Below, piece by piece: positions 1 to 13,300 of a stretch of 64,000 nt of DNA. Source of the DNA: Paragordius varius (Eukaryota; Nematomorpha); contig OZ176053.1 of assembly GCA_964247055.1 (NCBI GenBank), positions 11,284,001 through 11,348,000 of the forward strand. The letters run 5' to 3'. Below the pieces are notes generated by a model that saw nothing but the letters and a program-made list of their open reading frames with translations, had not been told where the DNA came from and did no database searches. The first letter of the stretch is position 1. Each line of letters opens with the position of its first letter. The position numbers and the translations under genes are program-made.

Positions 1-63
1 CGTTTTGTTGAAAAAGTGTTGCTTTTGACTAAATGGTATATTAAAAAGTAAAAAAATATATTA

Positions 64-1177
64 CACTAGTCGACAAATTTGGACATTTTTAAGCACCACC
101 ACTCAAACTTTTTAAATTATGACTAATTTCAGTGTTTTAAAACCGAATTTGAAAAAAATTTTGATCCCGCCAATCAGAATTTTGAAATATTATAGGTTTT
201 TCAATTTTTCAAAAACAAGAGAAAATCGAGAGAAAATTAAATATAACTTTATAATAAAATGTTATTATATTATAAACTTAATATCATTTAAAAAAACGTT
301 TTAAACTCTATCTTTTGAATATAAATATGTCATTTAAATATCAGAGAGAAAAAAATAGTACGGACTTAAACGTCAAAATTTAGTCCTTTTCTTTCAAGTG
401 AATTTTTAATACGTATAAAATTTTTTTAAAAAATACTAAAAAAGGGATTCTATGGTTTAAACCTTCGGCTTTCAGATAGGCTATATTTATTTGTTAGTTT
501 TCGTTCTTTCGAGTACTTATTAGACTTTTTCTCTTGAGTTGGTTCTTATAAAAAATTCTTTATTTATACCTAGTGGATATACCTTATTTTTTAAAAATTA
601 TTGGTTGTTTTGTATTTTGAATTTCAGATGGATGTTGTTTAGCCACTTTTAGTAGAATTTACTGTTATGGGATTGGACCATTTGTATTTACCTAATTTAT
701 ATTCAATTTAATTGTATTTATCTAACTTTATTCTGTAAATTGGTTAATTTAACATGAGAATTTGCCTGGATTTTGCTTGCAAGTCTCTCTTATCGGACTT
801 TACGATTACTTATTGTTATCTTTGCCATATCTGGCATAATTGGATCGCTTGGGGGATATGCAGACTTTCACACTATACATAAGCCCCTTTTAGATTTTTA
901 ATACTATGGCTCTTAGCTTGTTTAGTATCTTATTTAATGCCTAGAATTTGTTATCCATGCATGAAAAATTACTTGTATCGACTTGCTTGTTTGAATATTT
1001 AAACATATGTACACGAGGAATGATTGTTATTTTTGAATTAAATACAAATTTAAAAATTAAATTTTGGAAAAATCCTATTGGCGGCCTTAATTTTCTTTTT
1101 TGTTTTGGCCTATCCATGCCATTAGGTATCAGAAAATGCAAAAATAATGGGGTGGTGCAAAACCTTGTTGATCAGTG
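64..1177. mobile_element. Non-autonomous CACTA (EnSpm-type) DNA transposon, copy A
   Basis: The element starts CACTAGTCGACAA and ends in a decayed inverted copy (GATCAGTG). It is flanked on both sides by the trinucleotide TTA (61-63 and 1178-1180), the 3-bp target duplication expected of CACTA transposons. A GCACCACC motif lies just inside both ends in inverted orientation. It is about 90% identical along its whole length to the element at 2395-3535. Short open frames inside it are conserved between copies only as DNA and match no transposase I know, so I call it non-autonomous. Confidence 0.8.
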
Positions 1178-1964
1178 TTATCTATTATGCTTATTTTTTC
1201 GAAACTAGAATCCTTTCTGTACTTGGAGAAAATAATATACAATTTTTTATATAAATAGTATAGTTTTTGTAAATAGCATGACTTTTATAATCCAGTGTAT
1301 TTAAATAAACAATTATCCTATTAAACTCTCAAAACAAGTGTTTTTTAACCATATATTTTTTATGAAAAAACTTTCCAATTTTTAAAAATAAAACAAATAA
1401 TTATATTGATTAAGATATTTGAATATTATTTAAGTATCGATTCAAATAAAAAAATAAATACAACGAATTTTGAAAAAACTGTCTTTTAACAAATTTTCCA
1501 CCTTGTCCAATATAATATAACTTACTGATGCTAAATCAAAGTAATTCACCAGAACTATCCGTATTTTAGTGTGATGTGAGAAATAAGATTATAACATAAT
1601 TATTATATTCGATTCACCAATACACCTTTGAAAATGTTTAAAATATCTAACTAAAATACCTTTCTGACAAGCAAACCCCCTCCTGAATATTAACAGGTAT
1701 CAATTATGTTGTGTCATCCCAAACTATAATTAGTTTTTTGATCCTGTATAATTAGTACAATCATTATCTTATGGGAAGATTCTTAAATCAAATATCTAAA
1801 AAGTAATCAAGATATTGGATCAAATAAGCATTTTAACTTTTTAGGCATTCAAGTTTTTAAATAAATATAAAAAAGAAAATCCTCATCTCAACTGTTTCGC
1901 TACCATTTTATTACGATTGTATATCATCTTTAAAAAATGATAATAATTAACTTTGAATAACTTT

Positions 1965-1997
<33 letters not shown>

Positions 1998-2394
1998 ACA
2001 TATGCAGCAAATCTCTGGTTAGAGAATTTAAAATTTGATTCAATCGGTATGGAGTTATTCCAGTTTTGGAATCTTGAACCAAACGGTATATATTTTTTTG
2101 GAAATAAAAAATGTTTGTTATAAATATATAAAAATTAACAATTGTAACTGTAAAACTAAATCTTTGGGTATATACCCGAAAATGTAATAAAATATGGAAA
2201 GGCTATCGTGTGCTGATAATAAAAATTCTAAAAAATAAAAAACAACTGACTCTAACACATATTTTTTTATTTTCAGTGAATGCGACACAGATACTCATTT
2301 CTTTTAAGTTTATCTGACTATTTTTTATATAATATACAAGATTTTTTAGTCTCCGTATTAAATTATTCTGGTTCTCATCTAAGTTTTTTTATAT
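1178..2394. other. Spacer between CACTA copies, no gene seen
   Basis: AT-rich DNA with no convincing coding exon on either strand. It holds an (AT)n microsatellite at about 1968-1997. Confidence 0.6.
1968..1997. repeat. (AT)n microsatellite
   Basis: Uninterrupted TA dinucleotide run of about 30 bases. Similar runs occur near 13304-13325, 32391-32415, 40571-40598, 42934-42963 and 46853-46876, several of them at the edge of a MITE. Confidence 0.95.
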
Positions 2395-3535
2395 CACTAG
2401 TCGACAAATTTGGACATTTTTAAGCACCACCACTCAAACTTTTTAAATTATGACTAATTTCAGTGTTTTAAAACCGAATTTGAAAAAATTTCTAATCCCG
2501 CCAATCAGAATTTTGAAATTTTATAGGTTTTTCAATTTTTCAAAAACAAGAGAAAATCGAGAGAAAATTAAATATAACTTTATAATAAAATGTTATTATA
2601 TTATAAATTTAATATCATTTAATAAAGCGTTTTAAACTCTATCTTTTGAATATAAATATGTCATTTAAATATCAGAGAGAAAAAAATAGTACGGACTTAA
2701 ACGTCAAAATTTAGTCTTTTTTTTTTCAAGTGAATTTTTAACACATATAAAAAAATTTTAAAAAAATACTAAAAAAGGCATTCTATGGTTTAAACCTTCG
2801 GCTTTCAGATAAGCTATATTTTTTTGTTAGATTTCGTTCTTTCGAGTACTTATTAGACTTTTTCTCTTAAGTTGGTTCTTATAAAAAATCCTTTATTTAT
2901 ACCTAGTGGATATACCTTATTTTTTTGAAATTATTGGTTGTTTTGTATTTTGAATTTCAAATAGATGTTGTGTAGCCACTTTTAGTAGAATTTATCGTTA
3001 TGGGGTTGGACCATTTGTATTTACCTAATTTATATTTAATTTAATTGTAGAATTTATCTAACTTTATTCTGTAAATTGGTTAATTGAACATGTCAATTTG
3101 CCAGATTTTGCTTGCAAGTCTCTCTTATCGGACTTTACGATTACTTATTGTTATCTTTGCCATATCTGGCATAATTATAGGATCGCTTGGGGGATATGCA
3201 GAGCGTGTGCAGCCGCCCATATCTATCACACTATACATAAGCCTCTTTTAGATTTTTAATACTTTGGCTTTTAGCTTGTTTAGTATCTTATTTAATGCCT
3301 AGAATTTGTTATCCATGCATGGAATATTACTTGTATCGACTTGCTTGTTTGAATTTTTAAACATATGTACACGAGGAATGATTGTTATTTTTGAATTAAA
3401 TACAAATTTAAAAAGTAAATTTTGAAAAAATCCTATTGGTGGCCTCAATTTTCTTTTTTGTTTTGGCCTTTCCATGCCATTAGGTATCAGAAAATGCAAA
3501 AACAATGGGGTGGTGCAAAACCTTGTTGACTAGTG
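2395..3535. mobile_element. Non-autonomous CACTA (EnSpm-type) DNA transposon, copy B
   Basis: Termini are CACTAGTCGACAA at the left and TTGTTGACTAGTG at the right, a good inverted repeat. The element is flanked by TAT on both sides (2392-2394 and 3536-3538), a perfect 3-bp target duplication. It is a direct repeat of the copy at 64-1177 and carries a small insertion (about 3200-3226) that the other lacks. The better-kept right terminus makes this the reference copy for the family. Confidence 0.85.
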
Positions 3536-3838
3536 TATAGAAATCTTATTAGTAAATGATGAAAATCGATATTAACAACAAACAAAAGGATATATAAATT
3601 AATATATGTTATAATCGGATAATAAATTCTACCAAGAACCTAAAATATGAACAAAAAATTCGAAAATATTCAACCATACACAACTCTACGAAGAAATCGC
3701 TAAGAATTAAGAGACGTCTGACTTGCGATTCACGGCATTAATGAGTGATTTTTGCGTTGTGTGTTTTATGTTTATTTTGCAGAGAATTTAGGACTACTTG
3801 AATTTTAGTAAAATATTTGATTTTACGAACAATATTAC

Positions 3839-4049
3839 TTGGTTGTAGGGGGATGATTTATGTTTAGAGGTGCCCGTAAGATTTGTATTGGTATCAGAGT
3901 CACCACCAGGCTTTCCCAATAAACTCCTAGTCGAATTTCTGTTTTTCTGCACATTAATATTTTTTTTTGAATTTATATTAAGACCAGGCGTCATTTTGTT
4001 GCGTTGTCGCAACGCTTCGCTATCATCAATGGTAATAAATGATTCCTCG
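3839..4049 (-). CDS. Candidate internal exon of an unidentified protein
   Basis: An open stretch bounded by a possible acceptor (GGCCAG, just above 4049) and a GTAATA donor (3838-3837). It encodes a polar, apparently disordered segment of about 70 residues (EESFITIDDSEALRQRNK near the start, SLLGKPGGDSDTNT later). The base composition is clearly richer than the surrounding AT desert and the codon use looks coding. It may belong to the same minus-strand gene as the exon at 7257-7334, but the phases do not join directly (phase 0 there, phase 2 needed here), so at least one exon is missing from my model. I do not recognise the protein. Confidence 0.35.
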
Positions 4050-5430
4050 CTGGCCGACGAATTATGCATGAATAAGCACAATTTTCACAAACCAATCATT
4101 TTTCACGAATGAAATAAATCAAATTTATGAATCGAAAAACTACTTGCTATTACACAATAGATATGAATGATAAATGCTTACATAAATATAATTTCCATTT
4201 CCGAATTGAGAATATAGTTATTATTATTATACATATATTTTATGTCTTATAAATTGATGAGATATTTTTAACAATATATGTAAATCATAGAGAACACGAA
4301 AGAAACCAATTATGATTGAAAAAAAAAGTTTTTTAATAGGGGTCTCGAAGGAAAAAATTACACAATCTGAATAATTGCAACAACTATTTTTTATAGCTTT
4401 CGAATTGTTTTTTCCAAATTACTTTGTCGTTCGTATCATATCATTATTTGCCTAAGGAAGCCTTTTTCAGCCATCTAAATCTGTTTTTTAGCTCTGTTTG
4501 TAAAATCCATAACTAGAAGCACAAGTATGACAAATATTTTCATTTAAGTGATGTATACACATCGTCCAAAAAATCAATATACATAATAAAAGCATATACT
4601 ATGCAACAGCTATTCATAATAATACACCATCGTAATATTTATAATTATAATTGCAATTTTACATCATGGAATAGAGAAGATGAATACGAAAACAATATAT
4701 CTATCTATTTACCTTTTTGTCTTTTGTTCAATTTTTAACGCTAAAAATTAATTAACTTTAATAGATTTTTTGAAGATTTATCATCATACTTGTTATTTTT
4801 GAGCAATGCAAACAATTCACAGGTATATTAGACAAAATCCTCACATATTTTTAATATTTTGATTAGCTTTGTTTTTTGGAATGTAAGTTTTGATCCCCAA
4901 ACTAATAGAGCTCTGAACCGCCCGAAAAAGTAAATTTTTGACTTATGAATTCTTTTCGAATTTTTTTTATATTCCCCACAAGAGTCAGTTGAATAAAACC
5001 AAGTTGGTGCCAAAACTAGGTACTATTTAATTGGTTTTGATTTATTATAAATTTTTTGCAGTTACTATCTTGTATAATAATGTCCATTGAACAAAATTTT
5101 TATTCCAATACCTAGTATTTGCTATGTAGAAATTATTTACTAGAAGTAGTAAAATACAAAAATTTTTGTCAAAATGAGCTAGTATCTACTGGATTATTTT
5201 AAAGTTTATATTTACCAGAGTTGAGCCTAATTTTCATTTTTTCCAAATATTTATATTTATTAGTTTATATTATAATTTAAGCACATAAAAATAACCCAAA
5301 AAGTTGTATTATAAGAAATTATTTTTTGTAATTTGTATGCCTTTCATGATAAAAATAATACATTTAAAGATTAATAATTATAGTAATTTAGAATTGTTTT
5401 TACCTTTTCAAATTTTTGTCCTAGTTTACA
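4050..5430. other. No gene seen
   Basis: AT-rich DNA, probably intronic if the exons at 7257-7334 and 3839-4049 are one gene. Short open frames here have no family resemblance. Confidence 0.5.
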
Positions 5431-5929
5431 TTTTGGGGTAGTTTAATATCCCAGAGCTCAATAATGCAATTAAACTACAGTTTTGAATATTAGCTAAAAA
5501 TATAATTATCAAAAATTGTTCTCATGTATTAGATAAAGCTAATTTTTTTACAGTTTTATGACTTCTAGCGTTTAAAATTGGGACCTCCAAAACACGAGTA
5601 AAACAAACAGCTGATATTAATATCAAACTATATAAAGTTTTTGCTGGAGAAATGTAGCCTGAAAGCTTATTAAAGTCAATTATTAACATTTTCTAATTAT
5701 AATATACATTTATTAACCTGTTGTATTAGCGATTTAAAAATATTATAGAAAAAAATGGCGGCAAAAAGGTTTGAGATGATGATTTTTTTACAATCCTACA
5801 TTATAAAAAAATTTTTTTTGTTAATGCGCCTAAACATAAGAAAGCATGTTTTTAAATTCGGCTTAATGCCTAAAATACTTTTTGAGATATAATTTCAAAT
5901 CGTTCTGGGATATAAACTACCCCAAAAGG
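5431..5929. repeat. MITE family M1, copy 1
   Basis: Begins TTTTGGGGTAGTTTAATATC and ends with its inverted counterpart (GATATAAACTACCCCAAAA). Related copies lie at 9412-9848 and about 38520-38880. They share internal blocks such as ACAGCTGATAT, TTTTTGCTGG and GAAAAAAATGG. No coding capacity. Confidence 0.7.
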
Positions 5930-7256
5930 TAATGGAGCGTTAACAAAAAACGTTTGGCATTAAAATCTTCTAACTTGTTTACGTAATCTGATAATAATAA
6001 AACCAAGAACGATTATTGCCAAATATATAAATATAATTGTTACGAATTTTTTATCCATATGTGTAACCGTTAAAACTATTATTATAGCCATAGTCAAGCT
6101 GAATTAAAACTAGAATAAATGGAGAGATAAAATTTAATATATATATAAATATATAGGGTTGTGCATTTGACTGCTTTTACAAAAAAGTCCGGTCTGACCC
6201 AGTCAGACCATGGTCATGACTACTTTTATCTAAGTAAATACCATGCGATATTGAATTGTGAAAATAATGCTGAACTCCCAAAATAAGCCGAGGAAGTATA
6301 GAATCGATAAACAATAGCCTAAAAAACCGATTGGCACTCACAAAACCGCTATTTATGGAGCAGTTTGATTATCAATATTAGGAAAATTTGACTCAGTAGC
6401 ATCATCCAACCAGCAATAATCTTAGAATTCCCTGTGGAAAAATTAAATAGACCACAATTTTCCATTATTTTTCAAAAAGATTGTCTTCTAAAAAAATAAT
6501 CTGCCAGTACTGTAGACCTGACCATTTATCGTTTAATTACCGGGACAGTGACCGCATTTAAAAACCACAAAGATAATATTTAATATCTGGTTAATACTTG
6601 GTGGCAAACACTGGTTTAGGTTAGTCATTTTCGATATTTTCGGTTTATTTAATTGTCATAAAGTATTCATAAAAAACAACAATTTTATTAGTTAATTTTT
6701 ATTTCTGACATGGACACTAGGGGAAATTGACTTATGACCGTGAATGATTACGCGCTCTTCTAAAACATACTGTATGTTGATTTTTCGTTGGTGTCAAAAT
6801 TAAATTATATTTAATATCTATCCCATTATAATCTGAATAAATATTGACAATCGACTATTTCCTAAAAATCCATTAAACATATTGTTGTTAAATTTAATTT
6901 AAATATAAAAAAGACAATAAACATAAAGTTATGCCCGTGGTAATTTGGTGTGGTAAAATAGGAAAATCGGTATTTTTTTAGTCTTAAATCAAAACAATTC
7001 AGGCCCAAAACGCAATCTAACATAATGGTTCAATTACAACGATATTAAAATCATAGTTAACCGCAAAAAAATGTTTTGACTTTTACAATATTATATTATT
7101 GAGATACAACATTTTTATAAAATTTGAAATCTTATTAAAATAATTGTGTAATGCATTTTATAAATATTTAGCAATATAAAAATTACAAATAAATAATTAT
7201 AAATCATTTCCTGGCCCAAGTAATATAAAATAGTGTATAGTACTTCTGTAACTTAC
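5930..7256. other. No gene seen; possible transposon terminus
   Basis: AT-rich. A terminus-like segment at 6157-6230 begins TAGGGTTGTGC and continues with GACT/TGACTAC words. The same start occurs in inverse orientation at about 54840-54911, which suggests a hAT-like repeat family. Confidence 0.4.
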
Positions 7257-7334
7257 CTCCAATTGATCCCTGTATCGTTTGTACGAATCATTGAGAACTC
7301 TTGACCCCGGAGTCGACGGTAAAGGAATGCCCAT
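7257..7334 (-). CDS. First coding exon of an unidentified gene
   Basis: An ATG at 7334 opens a 26-codon exon (MGIPLPSTPGSRVLND..., ending RYRDQLE) that stops exactly at a strong donor, GAG|GTAAGT (7256 downward). This is the best donor consensus in the window outside the modelled genes. Its G+C-rich codon use contrasts with its flanks. Downstream exons on the minus strand are not securely found; 3839-4049 is a candidate. The short N-terminal sequence (a Ser/Pro stretch followed by a charged helix) does not let me name a family. Confidence 0.5.
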
Positions 7335-8041
7335 CGATATAAAGGATTAAAAGAGAGTGTATGTATAATGTTACATTACTATCCTTTTGTAAACTCAAAA
7401 TTTTGATATAATGATCAAACAAGATAAACAAAAAATTTTGCCAGCACACAAATTAAAAATAAAAAGAGATCGTCATCAGTACATAATTTATATAACTTTC
7501 TTAAATTTTATGCGCAATACATTAGTTATTATCAATGTGGATGGATCACGCGTGCTTAAGGATCGAAGAAATTTGATATTCCTTACATGTATTCTCGTTT
7601 ATGGACAAGATAATTTCATCAATATATTTGTCAAAGAACTGCCAATTTGTGTTTTGTTTTTCATTAGAGTCATTATGAGCAAAACTGACAAAAAGTGCAT
7701 TTCAACTGCATTAGACGTTTCAATATAAGGTTAAAATACTAAAAAGCATACCATTTATTATGATTATGAGAGTTTGCCTTAACTTTTTTTTCAATATTGT
7801 TGGTGTGTGGTTTTAGTTTATTCTATATATTTAGTCATTGGTGACAAAGAAAGAAAAGGTTATAAATTAAATTAATTGCCAAAATGAATTTGTGTCTTCT
7901 TGTGACTTATGTATCTTTGAATACACACGATCGTTTGAATTTTCCAAGGTTATGTGCGTTTTTATAGTTTTTTATACATTTTCTGTTTGAATGGTCAATG
8001 GATCTGTTCAAGATTGTTTTATAAAATAATAATTTGTATGG
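7335..8041. other. Upstream region of the 7334 exon, no gene seen
   Basis: AT-rich. A plus-strand open frame at 7411-7728 has no recognisable domain and I do not support it as a gene. Confidence 0.4.
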
Positions 8042-9235
8042 TTAAACCAAAAAATTATTAAAAAGTTTAGTGAATATATCATATGAAATTTTTTTAATTA
8101 AAAAAATTAAATTATTAAGTTGAGCGGGACATGTATTTGTAGCACTGTGTATGTTAGTGCGGTATCCCCAAAGCGTGTTAATTATTTTTGATTGTGGGTC
8201 ACCGTCTTCAGCTGACCGATAATGTGTTTTGAGGGTATATATCACTCATTCCACCATTCAGTTCGTTTTTGGATGATAGGGAACTGATATTACATGTTTA
8301 ATGTTTCCCGTTTCCATGATTTTTTTAAGCTCCTCAGATGTAAAGTAAGACGCGTTGTCGGTTACTATCATTCTTGAAGATCCAGGTCGACTGAAACATT
8401 CGTCTAGAAAATTTAAGATATTTTTGGTCGATATCATTTTCGATAGTTTAACTTCGACCCATCGAGAATAATTGTTAATAAGAACTATCCAATAATAATT
8501 GCTATCGGGCCTGCTATATCTAGATGTAATCTCTCCCATATTGCTGTATTCGTGTTCCAATTGTATGTGGGATTCAGTTTTCGCATCGGACGGTTTTCTT
8601 GACACTTTTTACATGTATCTACCCCTTTTTTTATGTCGCTTTCCATGTTGTTCCAAAAGACTATTTGTTTTGCTTGTTCGTACATTGCTTTAGACTCGGG
8701 GTGTCCAACATGTAATAATTGTAAGATATTTATTTTTTGAGATTCGGGAATTATTAATCCATCATGCCAATATAATAACCCATATGTATTTTCAATTTTT
8801 CAAAAACTGTGGAATGGATGTAATATTTTAGTGGACCAGTTGTTTGTTCTTAGTGCCCTTACGGTCTGGTTTCTAATATGATCACGATTTATATTGAATA
8901 GATTACTATTGACAAATCTTACAAGTTCTGCTGTTTGAAGGCTTTCTTTGTATTGTTGTTGTGGTTCTGTCGGCATGCGGGACAATGGATCTGCAATGTT
9001 TTCGTGGCTTTTAATGTACCGTAGATTGTAATTAAATTCGCTAGCTTTTATCTAACGTAGTAGCTTGGAATTATTTATTTGGTCTAGTTTACGATTATTT
9101 CCAAACAGCTTTATTAGTGGTTTGTGATCAGTACGGAATAAATCCAGGACTATTTAAATAGCTTTTAGTTTTTCGGTTTTATAATTGTTATTAAATATTT
9201 GGAATTGAACCAAAACTGTTTTATATTCCATTAAT
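8042..9235 (-). mobile_element. Ty3/gypsy retrotransposon fossil (3' part of pol)
   Basis: An old, broken Ty3/gypsy copy without LTRs. In minus-strand order it contains RNase H remains (about 8990-9235), a linker, the integrase zinc-binding region (about 8600-8690, CKKC) and the integrase catalytic core (about 8258-8600, with VTDNASYF and YHPKT). It carries several breaks (of the order of four or more) and has lost gag, protease and reverse transcriptase. It is of the same broad clade as the element at 59207-63242, judged by the shared DNASYF and YHPK integrase motifs. Confidence 0.85.
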
Positions 9236-9411
9236 CAAAAATATGTCGATGGTATCAAGAGTATCATAAAGATGTTACATTGTAATAATATATTTTTATA
9301 TGCCACTTGGGCGATTCATAAAAATCAATAATTAACCTGCAAGTTTGAGATAAAATTTTTTTGGTAATTATATTTTTTATCATTTATTTTGCTAATCCTT
9401 GGGTCCAATAG

Positions 9412-9848
9412 TATATTGGGGTAGTTTTATATCCCAAAGCTTAATTTTTAAACTAGAGTTTTGAAAGTTATTTTATAAGATTTAATAATAAAACATGTGT
9501 CATGTATTGGAATATCTTATATTTTAACAAGATTGTAACGACAGCTGATATTTAAATGAAAATATATAAGTTTTTGCTGGTAAAATGTAGCCTTAAAATC
9601 TTCTTAGAATTGATTATTTACATTTTCTAACCATAATGCACATTTATATCCCTGTTGCATATAGGGATTAATATATAGGAAAAAAATGGTGAAAAGTTTA
9701 AAATGAGGGTTGTTTCCAATTTTATATTTTTTTTAAAAAAATTTGTATAAAGATTAAAGAAAGCAGATTTTTATATTCGCAACCTTAAATACCTTTTTAT
9801 ATATTCGAATTTCACATCTCTTTGGGATATTAAACTACAACAAAAGAT
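9412..9848. repeat. MITE family M1, copy 2
   Basis: Starts TTGGGGTAGTTTTATATCCC and ends GGGATATTAAACTACAACAA. It aligns along its length with the copy at 5431-5929 and is the more diverged of the two. Confidence 0.65.
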
Positions 9849-10364
9849 AAAGTGTTGAAACCAAACCATAATCATCCCATTATTATATAAAAAATTGTTT
9901 TGCCAAATTTAATTAGTTCCGGAATCATTTAGATATGAGCCTTAATAGTTATTAGAATTATATTACTAATAAAATATGTATATATAACCGATCAAATTCT
10001 TTATTAATAGCACCATTCTTGAGTGCGTAAAAGATAAGCAAACTTTATCAAAGACCATCAATTTTATATACACAAATATTTTTGTAAATGACAATGCAAT
10101 CAAAAAGGAATAATTAACTTTCTTATTTTAGAGCTTTTATTTATACTTTTTCTTGCAGCCAACAAATAACATGTATATATATGTACACGATTTACTAAAG
10201 CATCAGAAAATGAAACTATCTATATTTAGCATCATTTACACAATATTATATGTACAAATAAGGAGAACAACAAAAGTTTATATGGGTGGCAAATAGTTTC
10301 AATGTGATATTAATTTCAAACAGGTAATTTAGTGTTTTATGTTTCCTGAATGCGCAATAAATAT
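9849..10364. other. 3' flank of EMC1, no other gene seen
   Basis: AT-rich. A minus-strand AATAAA near 10136-10143, about 225 nt beyond the EMC1 stop, is a possible poly(A) signal. Nothing else is supported. Confidence 0.4.
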
Positions 10365-13300
10365 TTAGGCCCATGCTAAATTAAGTTCTTTACGGGCTGC
10401 CATTCGCTTACTGACGACGGATGCAATCACAAGAGCTATGAGCACTGCTATAATAATCCAACGATCAAAATCATCCTTTAACACATCGAAATAATTAGAG
10501 GGAACTATTCGCGTTGAATACCAATCTAAAAAATATGAGTTACGTATAAATTTACATAATTTAATGAAACAATTAAAAAGTCTCCTTTACACACAATAGG
10601 TATAAATGATAGTTATATTAGGACACATGAAATACGTTTAACATATTTAATTTTAAAAATTATTTGTTATTTACTTATAAAAAATAATCTGAAAGATGTC
10701 CAGCTATGCAATTAATAAATCAAAATTAAATAATATACCCAATCCATATGCTAAAATGAGCGAAGTAGACTCAAGACCAGTTGGGGTAACATCTATGCCT
10801 AAAAATGTAAATATTACCGTTTGGGTATATAATTAATATAATTTTTGACTCATCTAAATAAAAATTTTGATATATTTTTCATATCGTTCGAATCAGCAAA
10901 AAAACTAAATTTTTAATGATTCAAATGCGTTTAATTTATTAAAAAAATCACCCCATACAACACATTCATTTTATTCCTTCGATTCAAATTGAGGTAGTTA
11001 AATACCCAGGCCTGTTTAAAAATAAATTTTCTAAAAAATATGGAAGAAAATCAATCCACGGCAAAATTTTGCACTTATATAACATTAATAAACCGGAATT
11101 TATAAAAATTTTATGCAAAAATACTTGATATTACTTATGTTAAGCTAAAACCGAAAGGTAAAAATTTGGTCAACAAGACATGTATGCAATGGTAAAATTG
11201 AAAAATAATGCGAAATAAACCGCTTTTTCTATTTCTATCAATGTTAGATGTAATTTTAAAAAAAAATCAGCTTTAATTTTACCCTTAATATTAAATGAAG
11301 ACGATATTCAAAAATTTTGTAAAATAAAAATGGCGTCGAAGTAGTTTGACATGGAACTTTTTTTACAAACCAAAATTTTATTTATATATTTTGGTATACT
11401 TATATAATTATTATTAGGATATAAGCATAAATTTAAATTGGGTCCGTCTATCAGTAGTTTTTTAAAAATCCTAACTCAAATTTAGTCTTAGGTATTTAGA
11501 TTCCCCAATTCGAATCGAAGTGTTAATTACCCTATATATCAAAATCATTATATTCTTTCAACTGTAATTATAAATACAGAAAGCAAAAAATAAAATCACT
11601 ACAATAGATGTAAAATATAAAAAAACTTGAGTTTAGTAGTATCAATCAATTTTGTTAAATTAAATGAATATAAAAAAGGGCCGAAAAATCCATATATAAA
11701 AAATATAAAAAAAAGTAGCTTTGCTCAAAGACATTAATAACATTATGGGTTAATACAGTAGCGTATGGCGTAAAACAATATTAGTCCATAAAAGAATAAA
11801 AAAATGTTTTTTTTAAAAAAACAAGGGGATATTATAGATATGGTGTATTTACAACTGGGATTGTTTTTTGAAAAAAAAAACATTTTTTTATTCTTTTATG
11901 GACTAATATTGTTTTGATCCATAGGCTACTGTATATCATCTCGATATAACTTACTTTGTATCCCCTCCACAGACTGGTTATAATTGATAATTTGATGAGT
12001 GTAAAAAGGTATTTCGGGTATATAATGGATTTGGGGTGGTATGCTACACATAAATTAATATATCATAAAATTTAATTTTAGCATGGTTGACCAAAAGATT
12101 ACATGCGTAAACAGTAATGAAAAAAAAAACAAAATGTTGAATAAACAATTATTTCCTTTCTTATTTTTCATACGCTCCTGTGTTGCAAATTTTCTTACTA
12201 ATAAGCAACCATTAAAATGCAACTGTATTTTATGAACACAAGCCTTAAACAGCCATTAATATGATTGGGGAATATCACATTACCATTAAATAATAATTAA
12301 AATAAAGGTTAAATCATAAAATGATGGTGAAAACATAAGGTGTTGTAATTTTATTGTATTGCAAAAACGGTTTTTTAGATATAAATTTTTTTTAAAACAT
12401 TCACTTTTATTTTTAAAGATATTTATTTTCAAATATAAAAACTTGTGTTGTGATTGGAACATGTAAAATTGATCTAATTGTTCACGGCTAAATTCGTATA
12501 TTTTACCATCGGATAAGGCAACTAAAAATAATTAAATATTTTAGAAGTAAAGATAATAGATTAAATAATATTTGAGGTTAAACCTAAGATTTTCTTTTGA
12601 GTAAGTCCTAAATCAGTAAAAGTGGTTGATATGGCTGTAATATCACAATGAAGAGGAAATATAAAGGATCGGGCTTCTATTGTTGGAATCCTTAAAATTG
12701 AGATATTATTTTTTTATTTCTATCCATAAATTTTGTAAATTGGAGCACATTATGTATGAAAATAATTGGTACAAATTTCGATATGACAAAATTTATAATT
12801 ATAAATAATCAGATGGATGGGATAACAACTTTTATAAAATATATCAATTCGATTATATGAGCTTAACGAATGTTACATAAAAAAATTATAAAAGAAAACA
12901 CATACTTTTTGAAGGGGTTTAATGAGGAAAGCGTGTATGGTTTATCAATTTTGTTACCCTGAAACATGTATATAATGGCTATTTCTCTCCTCCTGTATCT
13001 TGAGCTATAGTAGGTATACTAAAAGATGATAATTATTATATATTATATACCATTTACAATTCAAATTCCCCCTCAAATAAAATATATGTTTTTTGATTAA
13101 ATACCCATATTTTTATATATTTTTAAAAACAAAAACTTAGACTTAAATTAAATTTAATTGAAAAAAAAAATTAACTATGCCATAAAGATATATTGCATAT
13201 TAATAATGAGTTATATTAGTTCGAAAAGGAATTTAATTTTCGAGGGTGAATTTGAATTTCGAGGGTGAATTTGAATTTCAAGGGTGAATTTAATCTGTAA

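Noticed and set aside
941-3505. Open frames of 60-95 codons inside the two CACTA copies
   Set aside because: They are conserved only because the DNA is duplicated; changes between copies do not favour silent positions, and no transposase motif is present.
7411-7728. Plus-strand open frame of 105 codons
   Set aside because: No domain, no splice-site context and composition like its AT-rich surroundings; probably chance.
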